A stretch of DNA of 64,000 nucleotides. It comes from Trema orientale. Lineage: Eukaryota; Streptophyta; Magnoliopsida; Rosales; Cannabaceae. Where the stretch lies: the NCBI GenBank assembly GCA_002914845.1, contig JXTC01000248.1:365943-429942 (forward strand), in the 5' to 3' direction. This document shows, one piece after another, positions 36,800-50,207 of this stretch. Both the position numbers and the translations under genes were made by a program. How positions within the stretch are numbered: the stretch's first letter is position 1; the number at the start of each line of letters is the position of its first letter. The notes below the pieces were generated by a model that saw only the letters and a list, made by a program, of their open reading frames with translations, was not told the DNA's origin and searched no databases.

Positions 36800-38285
36800 T
36801 TCTTACGAAAATGTTTGTCATCTGCAATAATGGGGATGGCTTTCGAGTTCCTTTTTAGTACACAGTATATTTGTGGGTTCAATTGGTTTGCAGCTTCCAT
36901 GTTTTTGTTCTGTTTTCTTTGCTTTTAATTGAACTTACCTTTTGAAATTGGATTTATCACAATAAGATCTTAGTTAATGGTGGCTTCAAACTGTAAGCTT
37001 TTATGGTGTTGGCATCAACATCTTTTGGAACTGTGATGACTTGTGCACAATCAGTTTTCCTGATGATAAAACTTTACACTCTTGGTTTCATGGTTCATCT
37101 ATCTTGCCCTTCTAAAATGCATGATGGATACCATGGAGGTATCATACATACAATGCTAGTCGAAGTTATATTTATACTATGTGAGACATTTTTCACTGGT
37201 GTGAAATCTTGGACCAACGAGGTATTGTGGTAGTTCAGATCAAGCAAGAAAGCTTGTACGTAACAGGCAAATTTTGCTGTGTGCAACAAATAATAGAAAT
37301 ATTGGTCAACAAGAATTGTGAAACTGATGGAAAGAGGTCGTTATCATCATTACCAATTTGATGAATTTATGGAATTCAACTGATGGCTTGTCTTATTTTT
37401 AATTTTTCCCCCTTAGAATTTCCCTTTTGCTAATTGCGTGTTTGATTGAATTATGGAACTATAAGATGCATTTTTCGATCCTGAAAGAGCATAGAGATGA
37501 CCGTTCAAATAGCAAAAAGGAAAATAGTTGTACACTATTTTCTATATTTTTATTTATACGTAGGCATAGTTTATTCGTGATGAAAATAATTGTAAAAGAA
37601 AACGGTTTTGAGAGGAATGAGACAAGGTTAATGATTTCTTTTCTTGTGCTTGCATAAATATTATGAGGAATTAGAACCAATTCAATTACTTTGTTAGTGT
37701 TCACAAGGAAATTATCATAACACTACCCGTTTTTTTTGTTAATCTTTTGACGTCAACCCCGTGAATTTTTAAAAATGTCATATTAAACGTTCAATGTTAT
37801 TTGGGATATTATCATTTTTATACTATGTATTTTGACATTTTGTTTAAATTATATATTGTATTTTCGTTATTATCAAGATTGATTTTTAGATTTAAAATCT
37901 GTTACAAATTTATATCCTAACACCAATTTAGAGCAGTTAATTTACCAAATTGTCGTTAAAAAAATTAAAAATAAATCATATAAAAACTGATCCGATAATA
38001 AGTTTATTAAATCATCTTAGTAAATTAACTACTTTAAATTAGTGTTAAGGCATAAATTTATAACAAATATTAAATCTAAATGCCAACGTTGATAATAACT
38101 AAAACAAAAAGTATAAACCAAACAAGTGTCAAAATACAAAGTGTGAAAATGATACTATCCCATTTTATTTTTGGTCAATTATTTCGTTTCAGATTTTTAA
38201 GACACGTCAAATACGCCACATTGTCTCCCCTAATAAGTACAGTTAGGAAAATTGAGGAGAACTGATAGAATTTTCCTTACGAAAC
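36800..38285. other. 3' flank of COX7C, no further gene
   Basis: The likely COX7C 3' UTR occupies the first ~150 bp. Open frames up to 80 codons after it show no family resemblance. Confidence 0.4.
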
Positions 38286-38290
38286 AATTA

Positions 38291-38687
38291 GAAAAAATTT
38301 GATTTTTTTTATGGTAATTTTTCAAAAAAACTAAAAAATCCCGAATTTTGAGATTGTTTGAAAAATTCTTGATTTTAATTAGAAAAATACCATTTTTACA
38401 AATATTTAGAAAAATACCATTTTTATAAACTCATGAGATACTTGAAGTAAGCAATCAAATTACCTGAGGTAACAGATTGGTTATCTCGAGTAACCCAATT
38501 GGTTACCTCGAATACCATTGAAAAATAGCAATTTTGAAGAAAAACTAGTATTTTTCTAAATATTAAAAAAGAAAAAACTTCTTTAAAAAGTGATATTTTT
38601 CTAAATCAATCCTAGATTTTTAAAATTTGGCCCATCTGGATTTTTCAATTTTTGGTACTTTGGGTCTGCAATTTTGAAAGAAGCCCA
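38291..38687. repeat. Dispersed repeat (family E, GTTAC dyads), copy 1
   Basis: Shares, in order, 'atttttcaaaaaaa..aaaaatccc', 'aaaaataccattttta', a centre of GTTACCTCGAGTAAC-like inverted motifs, 'aaaaagtgatatttttctaa' and 'ttggtactttgggtc' with the copies at 60275 and 62461. Non-coding. Confidence 0.8.
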
Positions 38688-38739
38688 AACAATTAAGATC
38701 AAAATTTCTCTTAATCAAAATAAAACTTAAATGAAATAG

Positions 38740-39250
38740 AAAGGACTAATGATATTGGTAGCCCCTGAATTATACTTGTTGTATCACTTTGTCTTCTGAA
38801 TTTTTAACTTCCATAATATTGGCATTTGAATTATGTAATTATTACAATATTTAACAAAAATAAGTCATTATAGAGTACACTGTTTGGTAACTGTGATCAA
38901 GAATGAGATTCTAAACTTTTAACTTACACAGTAGACTACTAAGACTTATGTAATTATTGCAGCAATGATTATTTTTTTCACAAACTGTTAAATTTTTAAC
39001 TGATATGAGTCATGTGCAAATTGCACAGTTTAATAATTATGTCTAAAAACAAGATTCTAACTCATAGAAGTAAATAATGTCCAATTATACACTTTGTCCA
39101 AAACTATTTTCTGTTAAAAAACTAATGGTTTGTGACAAATGGGTCGTTATTGTAACAATTACATAATTCTGAAGCCAATACTATGTAAAATGAAAATTTC
39201 GGGACAAAGTGATACAGCGAGTATAATTCATAGACAATTACTACATTTAA
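38740..39250. repeat. Dispersed repeat (family A), intact copy
   Basis: Opens 'cccctgaattatacttg' and closes 'gagtataattcatag', an imperfect inverted pair. The interior matches the split copy at 25205-26340. Confidence 0.65.
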
Positions 39251-39278
39251 CCCAAATAGAAACTACATTTTTTGTTTG

Positions 39279-39450
39279 GGGATGGCTACGGTAGGGGCGT
39301 CCCTACGTAGGGTCATGCCTTAATTATCGTTGGATGGGAATCTGTGGGGAATAACGGGAATCTGTAGAGAATCTATTTATATACAGATTCCCATCCAACG
39401 GTGAATAAACAGGACCCTACGTAGGGGCGCCCCTACTATAGACGTGCCCT
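39279..39450. mobile_element. Foldback MITE upstream of FANCM
   Basis: A near-perfect hairpin. The left arm has GTAGGGGCGTCCCTACGTAG, then CGTTGGATGGGAATCTGT. The right arm has ACAGATTCCCATCCAACG, then CTACGTAGGGGCGCCCCTAC. The arms are about 70 bp each. It lies about 340 bp before the FANCM ATG, so within or next to its promoter. Confidence 0.85.
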
Positions 39451-39689
39451 TTTTGTTTTTTTTTATTTTTCTGATTTATCAAAATTCCGCTGCCGAATAT
39501 TGGGCTAACCGGCTAAGCAAGTCGCAACGTGAATGTGAATCGTCCATCAGCCCATAAATAAAAAGTGGGTTAGCGAGTTGGACGCTGCAAAACGGGGGCC
39601 TCTTCACCCTTTTCAAGTTTTGCCGCCAATTTCCTCCTCTTCTCCACTCTCTCTATCGCTCTCGCTCTTCGCCTGAGGGTTTGCTTGCT

Positions 39690-39735
39690 GTTTGGTCTGT
39701 TCTGGTCTGGTCTGGCTGGTCTGGTCTAGTGACTG
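39690..39735 (+). repeat. (TGGTC)n short tandem repeat in the FANCM leader
   Basis: Repeated TCTGG/TGGTC units lie about 60-100 bp before the FANCM start codon, probably within its 5' UTR. Confidence 0.7.
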
Positions 39736-39789
39736 GGTCTTAATCAGAAACCCCAAAAAACCCACTTAGACAAGAATTCAAGAAACCCA

Positions 39790-42700
39790 ATGAGCTCAAT
39801 TGTTCACATCGACGCCGACGACGACGATGATGTAATTAACTTCATTTTCATCTCTCTTTTCTTCTCTTTCGTCTGTTTTTTTTTTTTTCTTCTTTTTCTT
39901 TCCTGAAATCGCCCATTATTATTATTTTTATTATTAGGAGTTTGATTGGGATGCTGCTGTTAAAGCAATCGATGTGGCTTTTCCCAATGCCAATCTACCC
40001 TCTACTTCTACCTCTGCGCCTACTCCACTCAACTCTTCCTTCATCGCTCCTCCTCCAGAAAATTTTGACAACAACAAGAAAAGGAATGGGTCCTCTCACC
40101 CTAAGCAATCCACGCTCGACAAGTTTGTCGTCAAGCCATTCCCAAGGCCGCAGCCTGAGATTCCGACCGTTTTCGAACCCGGTGACGGAAAACCGCCCAA
40201 CGTTCGGATTGATGCTGAGGCGGCCAAAACTTGGATATACCCAGGTTTGATTTACTACGTATTGGGACAAATTTTATCTGGGTTTTGGTTTTTGAATTGT
40301 GGGTCGTGAATCATTAAGTGGCTCAGTGGGTTGGTTCTGTTTATTTTTTTTAATGGGTTGAGAAGAATGAATACTTGAGTAGTTTGTTTGATGCTTTTTT
40401 TTGGTGCTTTATTCTTGTTTATGGTTTAGGCTTCTATATGTTGCAAGAACGTTTAGGTTGAATCAGGATGACGATGCTGTTTCTGGGGTAATGTAGTTTA
40501 GGCATTTGGCTCATTAGTTGTAGTACTGTTGCTATGGGCGGGTCAGTATTGAAAAATATTTTGGTTACCTACTTCTATGGATTCCTTGAGGGTCATTTTC
40601 AGGAAGGTGCTTGAGTTTGAGTTTGTCATCGGCGAAGTTGATGTTGATCCTCGTAGAAGATGTATCCTCTTTTTTGTTTTGTTTTTTTTTTTTTTTCCTT
40701 CTTTTCCTTACCCGGTTGCAGTTCAGCTTGCAAATTATAATCTTGTTCTCCTGCTTTAATGCAGTTAACGTTCCTCTGCGTGAGTATCAACTTGCTATTA
40801 CAGAGAGAGCACTATTTTCAAATACATTAGTGGCACTGCCAACAGGACTTGGAAAAACTCTTATTGCTGCAGTTGTCATGTATAACTATTTCAGATGGTT
40901 CCCTGATGGTAACTTAATTCTTTTCATGCTTTTAAATCAGCTATGTTTTATCCGTCATCTGAATTTGTAAATTTTTTTTGCCATATATTTAGATACTACC
41001 AATTGATTGGTATATGGCTCCTGGGAGAATTGGGTATAGAATTACAGGATCTTTGCATGGAACTGTGCACGTGTAACTTAGTCAATTTAGCTTCCAATTT
41101 AGAAAGTGATAATCTGTTCTTTAATATGACTCCAATTATGTTAGTTTCTCTTATTTTGCCCAGCATGCAATTGAGTTCTCGGTCAACTTTGTTTTTAATT
41201 AGTTTCTGTTGGTGCATGTTATTACTGTTTTGTTTGTGTGATTTTCGGAAGGCATGGGATGTTTAATTAGTATAATGATTCACATGAATTTCTTTTTTTT
41301 CCCGAGTCCAGCACAGCGCTGTTTTCGAGTATAATTTTTAGAAGCTTATGAAAGCAATAATATTGGTATTCCCACAACAGGAAAAATAGTCTTTGCTGCT
41401 CCATCTCGACCACTTGTCACACAACAAATAGAAGCATGCCATAATATTGTGGGAATTCCACAAGTAAGACCATTTTCAAGAAAAGTTCTTTTACTTGGTA
41501 TGTTTAGATATTTTTACAAGAATCTGATTAAATGAATTGCAGGAATGGACAACTGATATGACTGGTCAGATAAATCCTACAAAAAGAGCCTGCTTATGGA
41601 AATCTAAGCGAGTATTCTTTGTCACTCCTCAAGTGCTGGAGAAAGATATTCAATCTGGTGAGTAAATCCTTGGATGATACTTTAATTATATCATTTAGAT
41701 TTTAGATTGCAATCAAGGGAATTTGGTTTGTGAATTTTTCGAAGTTCAAAATATATGTTACATAAATTGGTGAATGTTTATTTGGACATTGTTTAAACTT
41801 TATTTGGAGAGTTTAACTGTTACAACAGACATAAAAGCTAAAGCTTAAAGGAACATATTTGTTTATAACATAGATTCTTGGAACCTGTAAGTCCAATTGT
41901 ATTTCTGATCTTTCTAGTATCCTTTTTGAAAAAGAGAGATCCAACATTAATGGTGATTTTTATATTTATACAACTATTGAAATTCTATCCACATTGCTGA
42001 TAGTTGAAATGTAGATAAGATAAGCAAAACCTATCTTAAAATGGTTGTGAACTTTCTACCTACGTAAGATAGTGAAAATAAGTGTTCATCAATATGTAAG
42101 TAATCCTTTTACAACCAGTGCTACTGTTTGGCACTTGAATAGTGAGTCTGAGGCATAATTTTCCTTTACCCTAATTCTTGTTCGGCATAAGGATTTAACT
42201 TTACCTTTTCTTCAGTATTCTTTCTTTTAAAGCATATATATACATATATTAGTTAGTTTTTTTTTTTTTTTTTTTTTTTCTGGCCTGATTATTTTATTTG
42301 ATAATTCTTTTTCAAGAAGCATTCTGTTACTGGATTTCTTGATGACGTAATTTGTTGCAGGCACATGTTTGGTCAAATACTTGGTTTGCTTGGTGATTGA
42401 TGAAGCTCACCGAGCTTTGGGAAATTATTCATATTGTGTTGCTGTTCGTGAGGTCTGATGTTCGGTTTATTTCTAATCCTTGTGAATTATTCTTGATCGC
42501 TATACTTTGTCTTCAGCTTGTCATTTGTGGATAAAGCCATTCAGTTGACAAAAACGTTAAATTTGCAGTTAATGGATGTACCAATACAACTCAGAATATT
42601 AGCTTTGACGGCAACACCAGGATGTAAGTAACTAGTATACACTCGGTACAAGTACAAGTTAGATGATATGTCTTACATTGTTAAGTTAATTGTATCATCC

Positions 42701-45700
42701 AGCGAAGCGGCAGACTATCCAGCAAATTATTGATAACTTACGTGTATCAACACTTGAATATCGTAATGAAAGCGACCATGACGTCAGTAAATATGTTCAC
42801 AACAGGAAGATAGAGTTAATTCAGGTATGTGTATAGTTTATGTTTCTCTTTTAGCATATTCTTTAGAACAAATAATGGTTTTATGCTAACTTTATTGGAA
42901 GTTTACTAGGTTGCTATGGGAAAGGATGCTGTCGAGATAGATGATAAGCTTTTGGAAGTTATACGACCATATGTAGCCAAGCTTTCTGAGAAAGGAGTTC
43001 TTCAACATAGAGATCATAAGAGTGTATGGTTACTGATGTTCTACGTTTCTGTTGTTCCCTCTTTAACTCTGTTCTGCTGGATTGAATTATTTCTTTTCCT
43101 TTTCCTGTTACAATTTGGGGTGCTAATATATGTTGTAGTATATCTCCCACTTGTGAGTTCTTATGATTTTATATTTTGTGTCATATAATATTACTTAGAA
43201 CTTGTGAAAATTATGATGAGAGTTAGATATTCTCTGTTAGCATTTGGAGTTTTGGGTCTAATGCGTATGTTCCAGTTTTTCTGCACCAGCTCAAAATTAG
43301 TGACATTGTTTCAGTTGAACACAGATTGGATACCAAACATCTATGTTCTATCTTCTTTTATGGCTACTTGTTCCTTGAAATTACTTTTAACTGGTCAACA
43401 TGAGGAAACCTTCAAGTTGATGGATCCCATTTCCATGCTCAAAAGGCTAATAGTTTTAAATTTTCCCTAGTTGTCATCTTTTGCAAGATTCTTCACCAAC
43501 TGTTCGGCGAGTTTTCTGTGTGTTTTTACTAGTTTTACAAGTCAGGGTAAGCTAAGCTATGATCTTGCTTTCATTCTGGAATCAAATCTGATAGATTAAG
43601 GATTTGTGTCCCAGCATGTATTGTTTGATACACATTCTGACCAACTTGCTGAGCTGACCTTATCTGGTTTCACATTTGTTTTGATGGATTTGGTGGAAAA
43701 CTACAATATATATCTGTTTGCATAGAACACTGAGGATAGGTTTAATTGGCTTTAACTTTCATTTTCTTGTTCGTCTTTCAAAGTAATCAATTTGTTTTGC
43801 TCTTCTGACATATTTGTTTTGGGTTGTTGGACAGTTGAGCCCATGTGAATTACTTAATTCAAGAGAGAAATTTCGTCTGGCACCTCCTCCGAACCTTTGC
43901 CAAATTATGATCAGAGATATGGAGAGTTATTATGGTTTACTTCTTACCCTATACCATATACGTAAGCTACTTTCAAGCCATGGAATAAGGCCAGCATATG
44001 AGATGCTTGAAGACAAACTCAAACTAGGGTGCGTTCATTTGTAATTTTTTAACCTTTTTCATATAAGGTGAAATGCTGTACCTCCAGTGTTCAAATATGA
44101 TCTGGTGACTTCAATCAGAAAAATTATTCTGGCTGATTTTGGATTTGAATATTGGGTCCAATTTTTCGTGGATTTTAATTTTACCAGGATCATTCTACTT
44201 TTGGTTTCAAGTTGATATGCCAGCTTTTTATGTAACTATAGCCTTACATGGTGTATTTGGCCATGTGGCATGCTCCTGAAGAACTTGTCATGACATGTCT
44301 GAACACTTGCTTAGACTGCTGCATTAGTTGGTAAACTTAATTATGTAAAACTTGTGTCTTGCAGTTCTCACTAACTAATGTTAATATATGGACTGTCATA
44401 TTTATTGTGTGCTGTAGGGATGACATCGTAGTCCTACTGAAGCCTATCTGAATTTGCACTCTGAAGTCTGAATTTTCATCACTGCCTTTTAAGTTGTTCA
44501 TGTTTAACTATTTCAGGTCTTTTGCAAGGTATATGAGTAGAAATGAAGATCTTTTTAAAGCAAAGCTAAGAATGCAGCAAAGCTTGTCCCATGGTGCTCC
44601 AAGTCCTAAGTTATCCAAAATGTTAGAAGTACTGCTTGATCATTTCAGTATGTGGCATGTTATCATTTTATGATATGCATCATCAATTATGTGATATGTT
44701 ATAATTATATGTCATGACATGCAAAGATGGTTTTGAAACAGGATAGCTTTTGCTTTTGACTACCTTTTCGTGCTAAATTGAGTACCAGAACGTGAAATCT
44801 TTTGTTTGGAATTTTTTGTATATTCACATTTCATGATAAGGAAAATGTGCCAGTGTTCATAAGTAACTGGTCTGGCTTTCCTTTTGGGGAATTACCAAGG
44901 TGAATGTTCAACTTGAGGGAATGCTTTGTGTACCTCTACACATCTCTGAAATATTTCTTCATGTTCTCCTTCATTATAATTACCAATGGAATCCGCATCT
45001 AACTTGTTGCTGTTGGTCTCTCCTTAAGTAGTTTAGCATGGATTCTAGTTATTATAATAAACTATTCGTTTGGAATGTATATTAGTTTCAGTTTATCTAA
45101 ATATATTTTTGTTAAATTCATTTTTGAACCTTTTGTTTTTCATAAAAACAAGAGATTCATGATTGGTCTTGTTGAGTTTGTTAAGCTGACCTCTTCTATA
45201 TTTGTTAGTTTTGTTCGTTTATGATGTATTGATTTATATCTGTATTTCGTCATAAATATGAAATTTTAGATGTGATTTACAGTCTTGATGTCTGTCAGCA
45301 AATATGATAAGTATATCTGGTGGATGCAGAAACATACGATCCAGAAAACTCAAGGGTTATTATTTTCTCAAATTTTAGGGGAAGTGTCAGGTTAGAGAAA
45401 TGTCTTGATGTTTGATTTGATAAGGATTCTTTTATGTATTTTCGTGTTTAATCTATTTCCTTAAATTTGAAATACTTTTGTCTAATGATACAATGGCACA
45501 GGGACATAATGGATGCATTGGTCAAAATTGGGAATAGTGTTAGAGCTACGCAATTTATCGGTCAAAGTTCAGGTCTGAAGTCTCTGTCATCAACTCAGAT
45601 GGACATAATGAATCTCTTTTCTTCTTCTTCTTCTTCTTTTTTCTTTGTTTCTTTTTTTTCTTTTTTTTTTTTTTTGCGTAGGGTCCACAGAATGCCGTGA

Positions 45701-48700
45701 AGGGTTGTGGGGGAGGGTGTAGACTCAGATATATGATGTTTTGTTTAGTTTGTAGCTGTCATTTGGACTTTTAATATTTATCAAGAAAATGGAAGTTTGA
45801 GATCATCTCTTCTATGAGCTCAAATATCTCTCGGCTATATTTCAATCAACTATGCCTGTAAGAAGTTAAACTAACAGAAAATTGCTTCTTTAATGGAAAA
45901 TTATTGACATCAGAAATACCATCACCATACATCCAACTAACACAGATTTGTCCTAATATTTACTGTATTGAACATTTTCCTCTCTGCATCTTCTTGCACC
46001 AAAGAATTATCAATATTTCAGAATATGCTTATTTGGGTTCTTATAATCCATTAGCAGTAAATAGCCAGGAATCAGTTGTATGTCATTAACTGTAGTGAAA
46101 GTTTATACTTACCTAAGTTTCTTACAGGAAAAGCATCCAAAGGCCAGTCACAAAAAGTTCAACAAGCTGTTTTGGAGGTAACTCTGTCACTCTTTACTGC
46201 TTTTTGTCTTTTCCCATCACTTCACATCTGCTTACTTAGTTCTCCACAGAAATTTCGGGCTGGTGGATACAATGTTATTGTTGCCACATCCATTGGTGAA
46301 GAAGGCTTGGATATAATGGAAGTTGATCTTGTTATATGCTTTGATGCTAATGTGTCGCCATTGAGAATGATTCAACGAATGGGGAGAACTGGGCGGAAGC
46401 ATGATGGTCGAGTAGATATCCTTTTTTTATCTGAATATTTCATTATGTGGGGTGGAAAGTAGGTGAGACAAGTACAAACATGCCATTCCCTTTCTTAATC
46501 TTTTTTCCCCTTGCTACTTTAAGTTTGATTTTTCCTTTACAAGCTTTACTAGTTCTAGCATGTGAAGGGTCGGAGTTGAAAGCTTACATGCGAAAACAGG
46601 CAAATAGCAAAACTGTGGGTAAACACCTGCGAAATGGGGGAATAAATAGCTTCAATTTCCACCCTAGTCCAAGAATGGTGAGATCTTTTGAGAGAGGTTC
46701 CCTCTTTATTTCCTTTGGTACTATAGTTTTGCCTTATGGAACCACTAATTATGTTAATAACATTGTAGGTTCCCCATATTTACAAACCTGCTGTCGACTA
46801 TGTCCGGTTCTCAATTGAAAAATTCGTTCGCAGTGCTAAAAAAGTGAAAGATGATGACTCAATAATGACACCTGTGTTTAAAGAGAAATTAACTGATGAT
46901 GAGAGTAATTTAATTGCCAAGTACTTCCAGCCGCCTGGTGGTTTCACATGGAAACCTTCCCTTATTGCCTTTCCTCACTTCCAGACATTTCCGTCAAGAG
47001 TTCGTAAAGTAATGCATTCCTTTAAAACGGGACTGCTAATTGACGCAATGCAACGAGTGCAAGGACTATCCTTTGCCAGTGATAGCAAAATATCCCCAAT
47101 TGAGGTAAAGATTTCAGTTAATAAGCTTGAGTTCTTTGTCTTATTTTACTAGCTTATGTTTGCTTATATGTGATTCATCAAATGCATTCAGGATAAAGTC
47201 GGCTTAGAGAAGGGTTTGGGAGTGGACTGTGTTGAACAACATGAGAACAGAGAAGGTAGAATTGTTTTGAAACTACCTAAAATAAGCTTGTCAGAATTAA
47301 AACGCCATTCCGAAAATCTTATGTTTGGATCAAACGAATTATTGAGTTTAGATGCATTAGTCTTTGCTAGGATGATATCTATAGAGATTTTGAAAGTACA
47401 ATTACTTTATTCACTTTTGCTTTGAAGCCCCTGCCCGTTGAGCTTCCACAATATTCTGTTTAATTTGACCTTATTGTTGATCCCTCATGCTGCTTTATAA
47501 CCCGAGTGTTCATAAAGTTCTTGAAGATTTAATTTTTCAAAATCTTGTTGCAGGTTTGTGGTTTATTGATGACTCTTCACAACAACATCTGCAAGGCAAA
47601 TTTTTGGGTCCTGAAGCATCACCTGCTCGGACAATAGAAACAAAGGAGAAGAATAGTGTGTGTGATCTCCCTCACCAAAGTCCTGATCGACATTCCTATC
47701 ACTTTGGTCCAGATTTTATTTCTGTTGACACTTTTGGAAATGTTTTAATTTTATCCGTCCCTTTACTTACTTTCAAAGGAGTTTCACATCCTAAAAGTAA
47801 AAGCAGTACAGTGTTGTTAAATAGTTTAGACCGAGTTTCTTGCCATCTAAAGAATGTTGGGGACAATGAGGACCCCAGTGTTCAAGATGGAGCCCTAGAA
47901 GATCTAATAATTCCTCAGACAAGCTGCATAAAGTATGGATGTCCCAAGTCTTTGTGTAGTTCTGATGCCTTACAAGGGAAAACGTTTGATGCGATTGAGA
48001 AAGTTCCTCAAACTCCTAATAAGAAGGGGAAATTGCAAGATGAATCTAATATCAAGGAGACACTTGATGCTGAAACCAAGGCATCACTACCGCTGCCCGA
48101 TGACTACAATAATGATTTTAGAGATACTGAACTTAGCCCTCGGCTAACTAATATGATCAAAAGTGGTGTTGTTCCAGAGTCTCCTACGGACAATAATGGT
48201 TGGTATTCTTGTTTATTACATGTAAGGTTGTATATCGAGTCAATGAATAAAAACTTTGCCTAGAATTGAATTGCTATACATGAGTAGAGTTAAACCTTGA
48301 AATATTTGTATTTTGTAGGATTATCAAATGGTGAAGAGAGAGATAAGTATCTTGCTCCTGACCCTGTCTCACCTGTCCAATTATATAATGGGCTGCAATC
48401 GAAGTTTTTGAGTCCGGGCATAAATGAAGCAATCAATATGGAAACTGATGCCTGTGGAAGAAATGTCTCTGTTCTTTCCGTTGACAATGCAGTTCAAACT
48501 CCTGTTCAGTATGAGGACAACAGTGCCAGCATGAGAGAGTATACGTTCACTTCCCCAATTGTAGACAGATCTCATAGTCCCTTGGCAGGCCTTACAAATG
48601 GTAGCTGCAGCAAAGATTGGTGTCTAAGTATTGGAGACAAGTCAGAAAGTGTAAAGCCGCCACGCAAGTTTAAAAGGTTGCGCAAGGTTGGAGATCAGGG

Positions 48701-50207
48701 AAAAAGTGAGAATTTGCAGAGAGGCGAAGATAGTTCCTTTGTCCCAAGGGCAAAGCTTGAACAATTGTTTGCTCAACAAAAGAGTAGAAGAGGTATCTTC
48801 GACATTACATTATGCCACTGGATGCTTGTAGTTTAAAACTTTCAATTTTTGTTTTGTTTGGGACTTGGTTGATAACACTTATTTTTGTTATCAGGTAAAA
48901 AGAAGCCTGTTAATGACATAATACGAGACTTCATTGATGAGGAAGCCGAGTAAGCTTCTTTCTGTATATCTGCCTTATTTAGGATAATTTCTTGAAGCTT
49001 GTGTGTGTGTAAAGAAAGTTAAGGAAAACAATTCTATGAAGAATCTCGTTGCTGATTCTTTCAATGTGGCTTATATTGCATATAGGGTATCAGCAGATGA
49101 TATGTCCGATGATGAGGAAGATGACGAGGACGACCAATACAACAATTCACATGATAGTTTCATAGATGACCGGACAAGTCCTACAGTTATGGCTACTCAA
49201 TCTGCAACTAGTAGGACTGACATGATGGCAATATACAGGTCTTTAGCTTCTCCTCTTTCTCTCTCATTGCCTGCTTTCATCAAAGTGCTGTTACTCATGA
49301 AGATGGTCTATAAGTTTTAGGATAATGCTATGTGTACCAAAATTTTTACAAAATTTTTAATATCAACACATGTGGTATGTGAGTTGGCAATATTCAATTG
49401 GTAAATATAATTAACTTATTTGTGTTAAGTTTTAATACACCAATTAAATAGTACCAACTCAAATGCCATATGCGTTAATATTAAAAATTTGGTAAAAATT
49501 TTGGTACACTTGGCATTATCCATAACGATCACAATTTCAAAGATTCTATTGAACTCTAATTATCTAGATAAAAGATTCTATTGAACTCTAATTATCTTCT
49601 TTAATGAAAACGCTCCAACAGGCGTTCATTGCTCAGCCAATCACCAATGCCGAGATTCACGAGCGGCTCCACCACTCCCAGCCCTCATTCCGCTGCTCCG
49701 ACGACCAGAACAAGCGAAACAGGGAGTTCTTCCGGCAAGACATCTTTGTCTTTCCGATCTCCTCTGACCGAATCCGCGAATCAGTTATTAAGCGGCAGCA
49801 AAGATTCAAAAGAAGCAAAAATATCCCAAATGAAGATTCACAGCTCAGAAGCCGTGCCTTGTACAACAAGCAATGGCGAAACTGAGTTCGGTGGCCGGAA
49901 AAGGAAATTGAGCTTCTTTTGCCCGTCAACTAGTTCTATTCCAACTATCAACTTGGAGCAAGAATTTGAGCACCAGTATGAAGCTGCGGGCGGAGGCGGA
50001 CCTCCACCGCAGCACGGTGACGAATATGGCGAAATGGTTTGCGATGACGAATTCTATGAGGGTCTTGATCTGGACGAGGTTGAGGCGCAGGCTACTTTGC
50101 TTCTCAAGCAGAAAGCAGAACTGTCGCAGAGAAGAGAGGTTACTGCTCATATAAATGCGGAAAATCCCTCCAGCCCCAGTTTGCCGTCTTTTGATCTTGG
50201 AATATGA
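39790..50207 (+). CDS. FANCM: FANCM DNA translocase/helicase
   Basis: DEAH-box (SF2) translocase that remodels replication forks and recombination intermediates and, in plants, limits meiotic crossovers. 23 exons join in phase to 1395 aa: 39790-39831, 39938-40244, 40765-40908, 41381-41463, 41543-41657, 42361-42452, 42569-42623, 42703-42824, 42910-43023, 43835-44028, 44517-44647, 45330-45390, 45502-45572, 46128-46177, 46250-46415, 46550-46677, 46769-47104, 47192-47255, 47554-48198, 48319-48792, 48895-48949, 49086-49238, 49622-50207. Motif [10 protein letters not shown] (~139), SRPLV, motif II DEAH (~244), LTATPGS, motif [12 protein letters not shown] and motif [10 protein letters not shown] (~570) are intact. 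The insert between helicase lobes ([12 protein letters not shown]) and the acidic C-terminus ending PSFDLG match plant FANCM. I see no ERCC4/HhH tail, as in Arabidopsis (1344 aa). The intron at 46416 is AT-AC type. The exon 18/19 boundary is the least certain. Confidence 0.95.
46416..46549 (+). other. U12-type AT-AC intron in FANCM
   Basis: The intron begins ATATCCTTT, the consensus U12 donor, and ends CTTTAC. TTCCTTTAC, close to the U12 branch consensus, places its A about 10 nt before the 3' end. Splicing here restores the frame from GGRV to VLACEG within the helicase C-lobe (GTAG|TAGTTCTAGCA). The two nearby GT-AG choices (GT at 46412 with AG before 46544 or 46552) both give a stop or wrong frame. 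It would need the minor spliceosome. Confidence 0.9.
49320..49521. mobile_element. 202-bp MITE in FANCM intron 22
   Basis: Terminal inverted repeats of about 60 bp: GGATAATGCTATGTGTACCA at the left, mirrored by TGGTACACTTGGCATTATCC at the right, and continuing inward (AATTTTTA.., ACATGTGG.. against ..CCATATGC). No coding capacity. Confidence 0.85.
49537..49602 (+). repeat. 27-bp tandem duplication before the last FANCM exon
   Basis: 'agattctattgaactctaat' plus flanks occurs twice in a row (about 49540 and 49572). It ends about 20 bp before the last acceptor and may contain the branch region. Confidence 0.75.

Noticed and set aside
46412-46552. Ordinary GT-AG intron for FANCM exon 15/16
   Set aside because: Both available GT-AG pairings give a stop codon or frame change within the conserved helicase C-lobe, whereas the AT-AC pairing restores it exactly.
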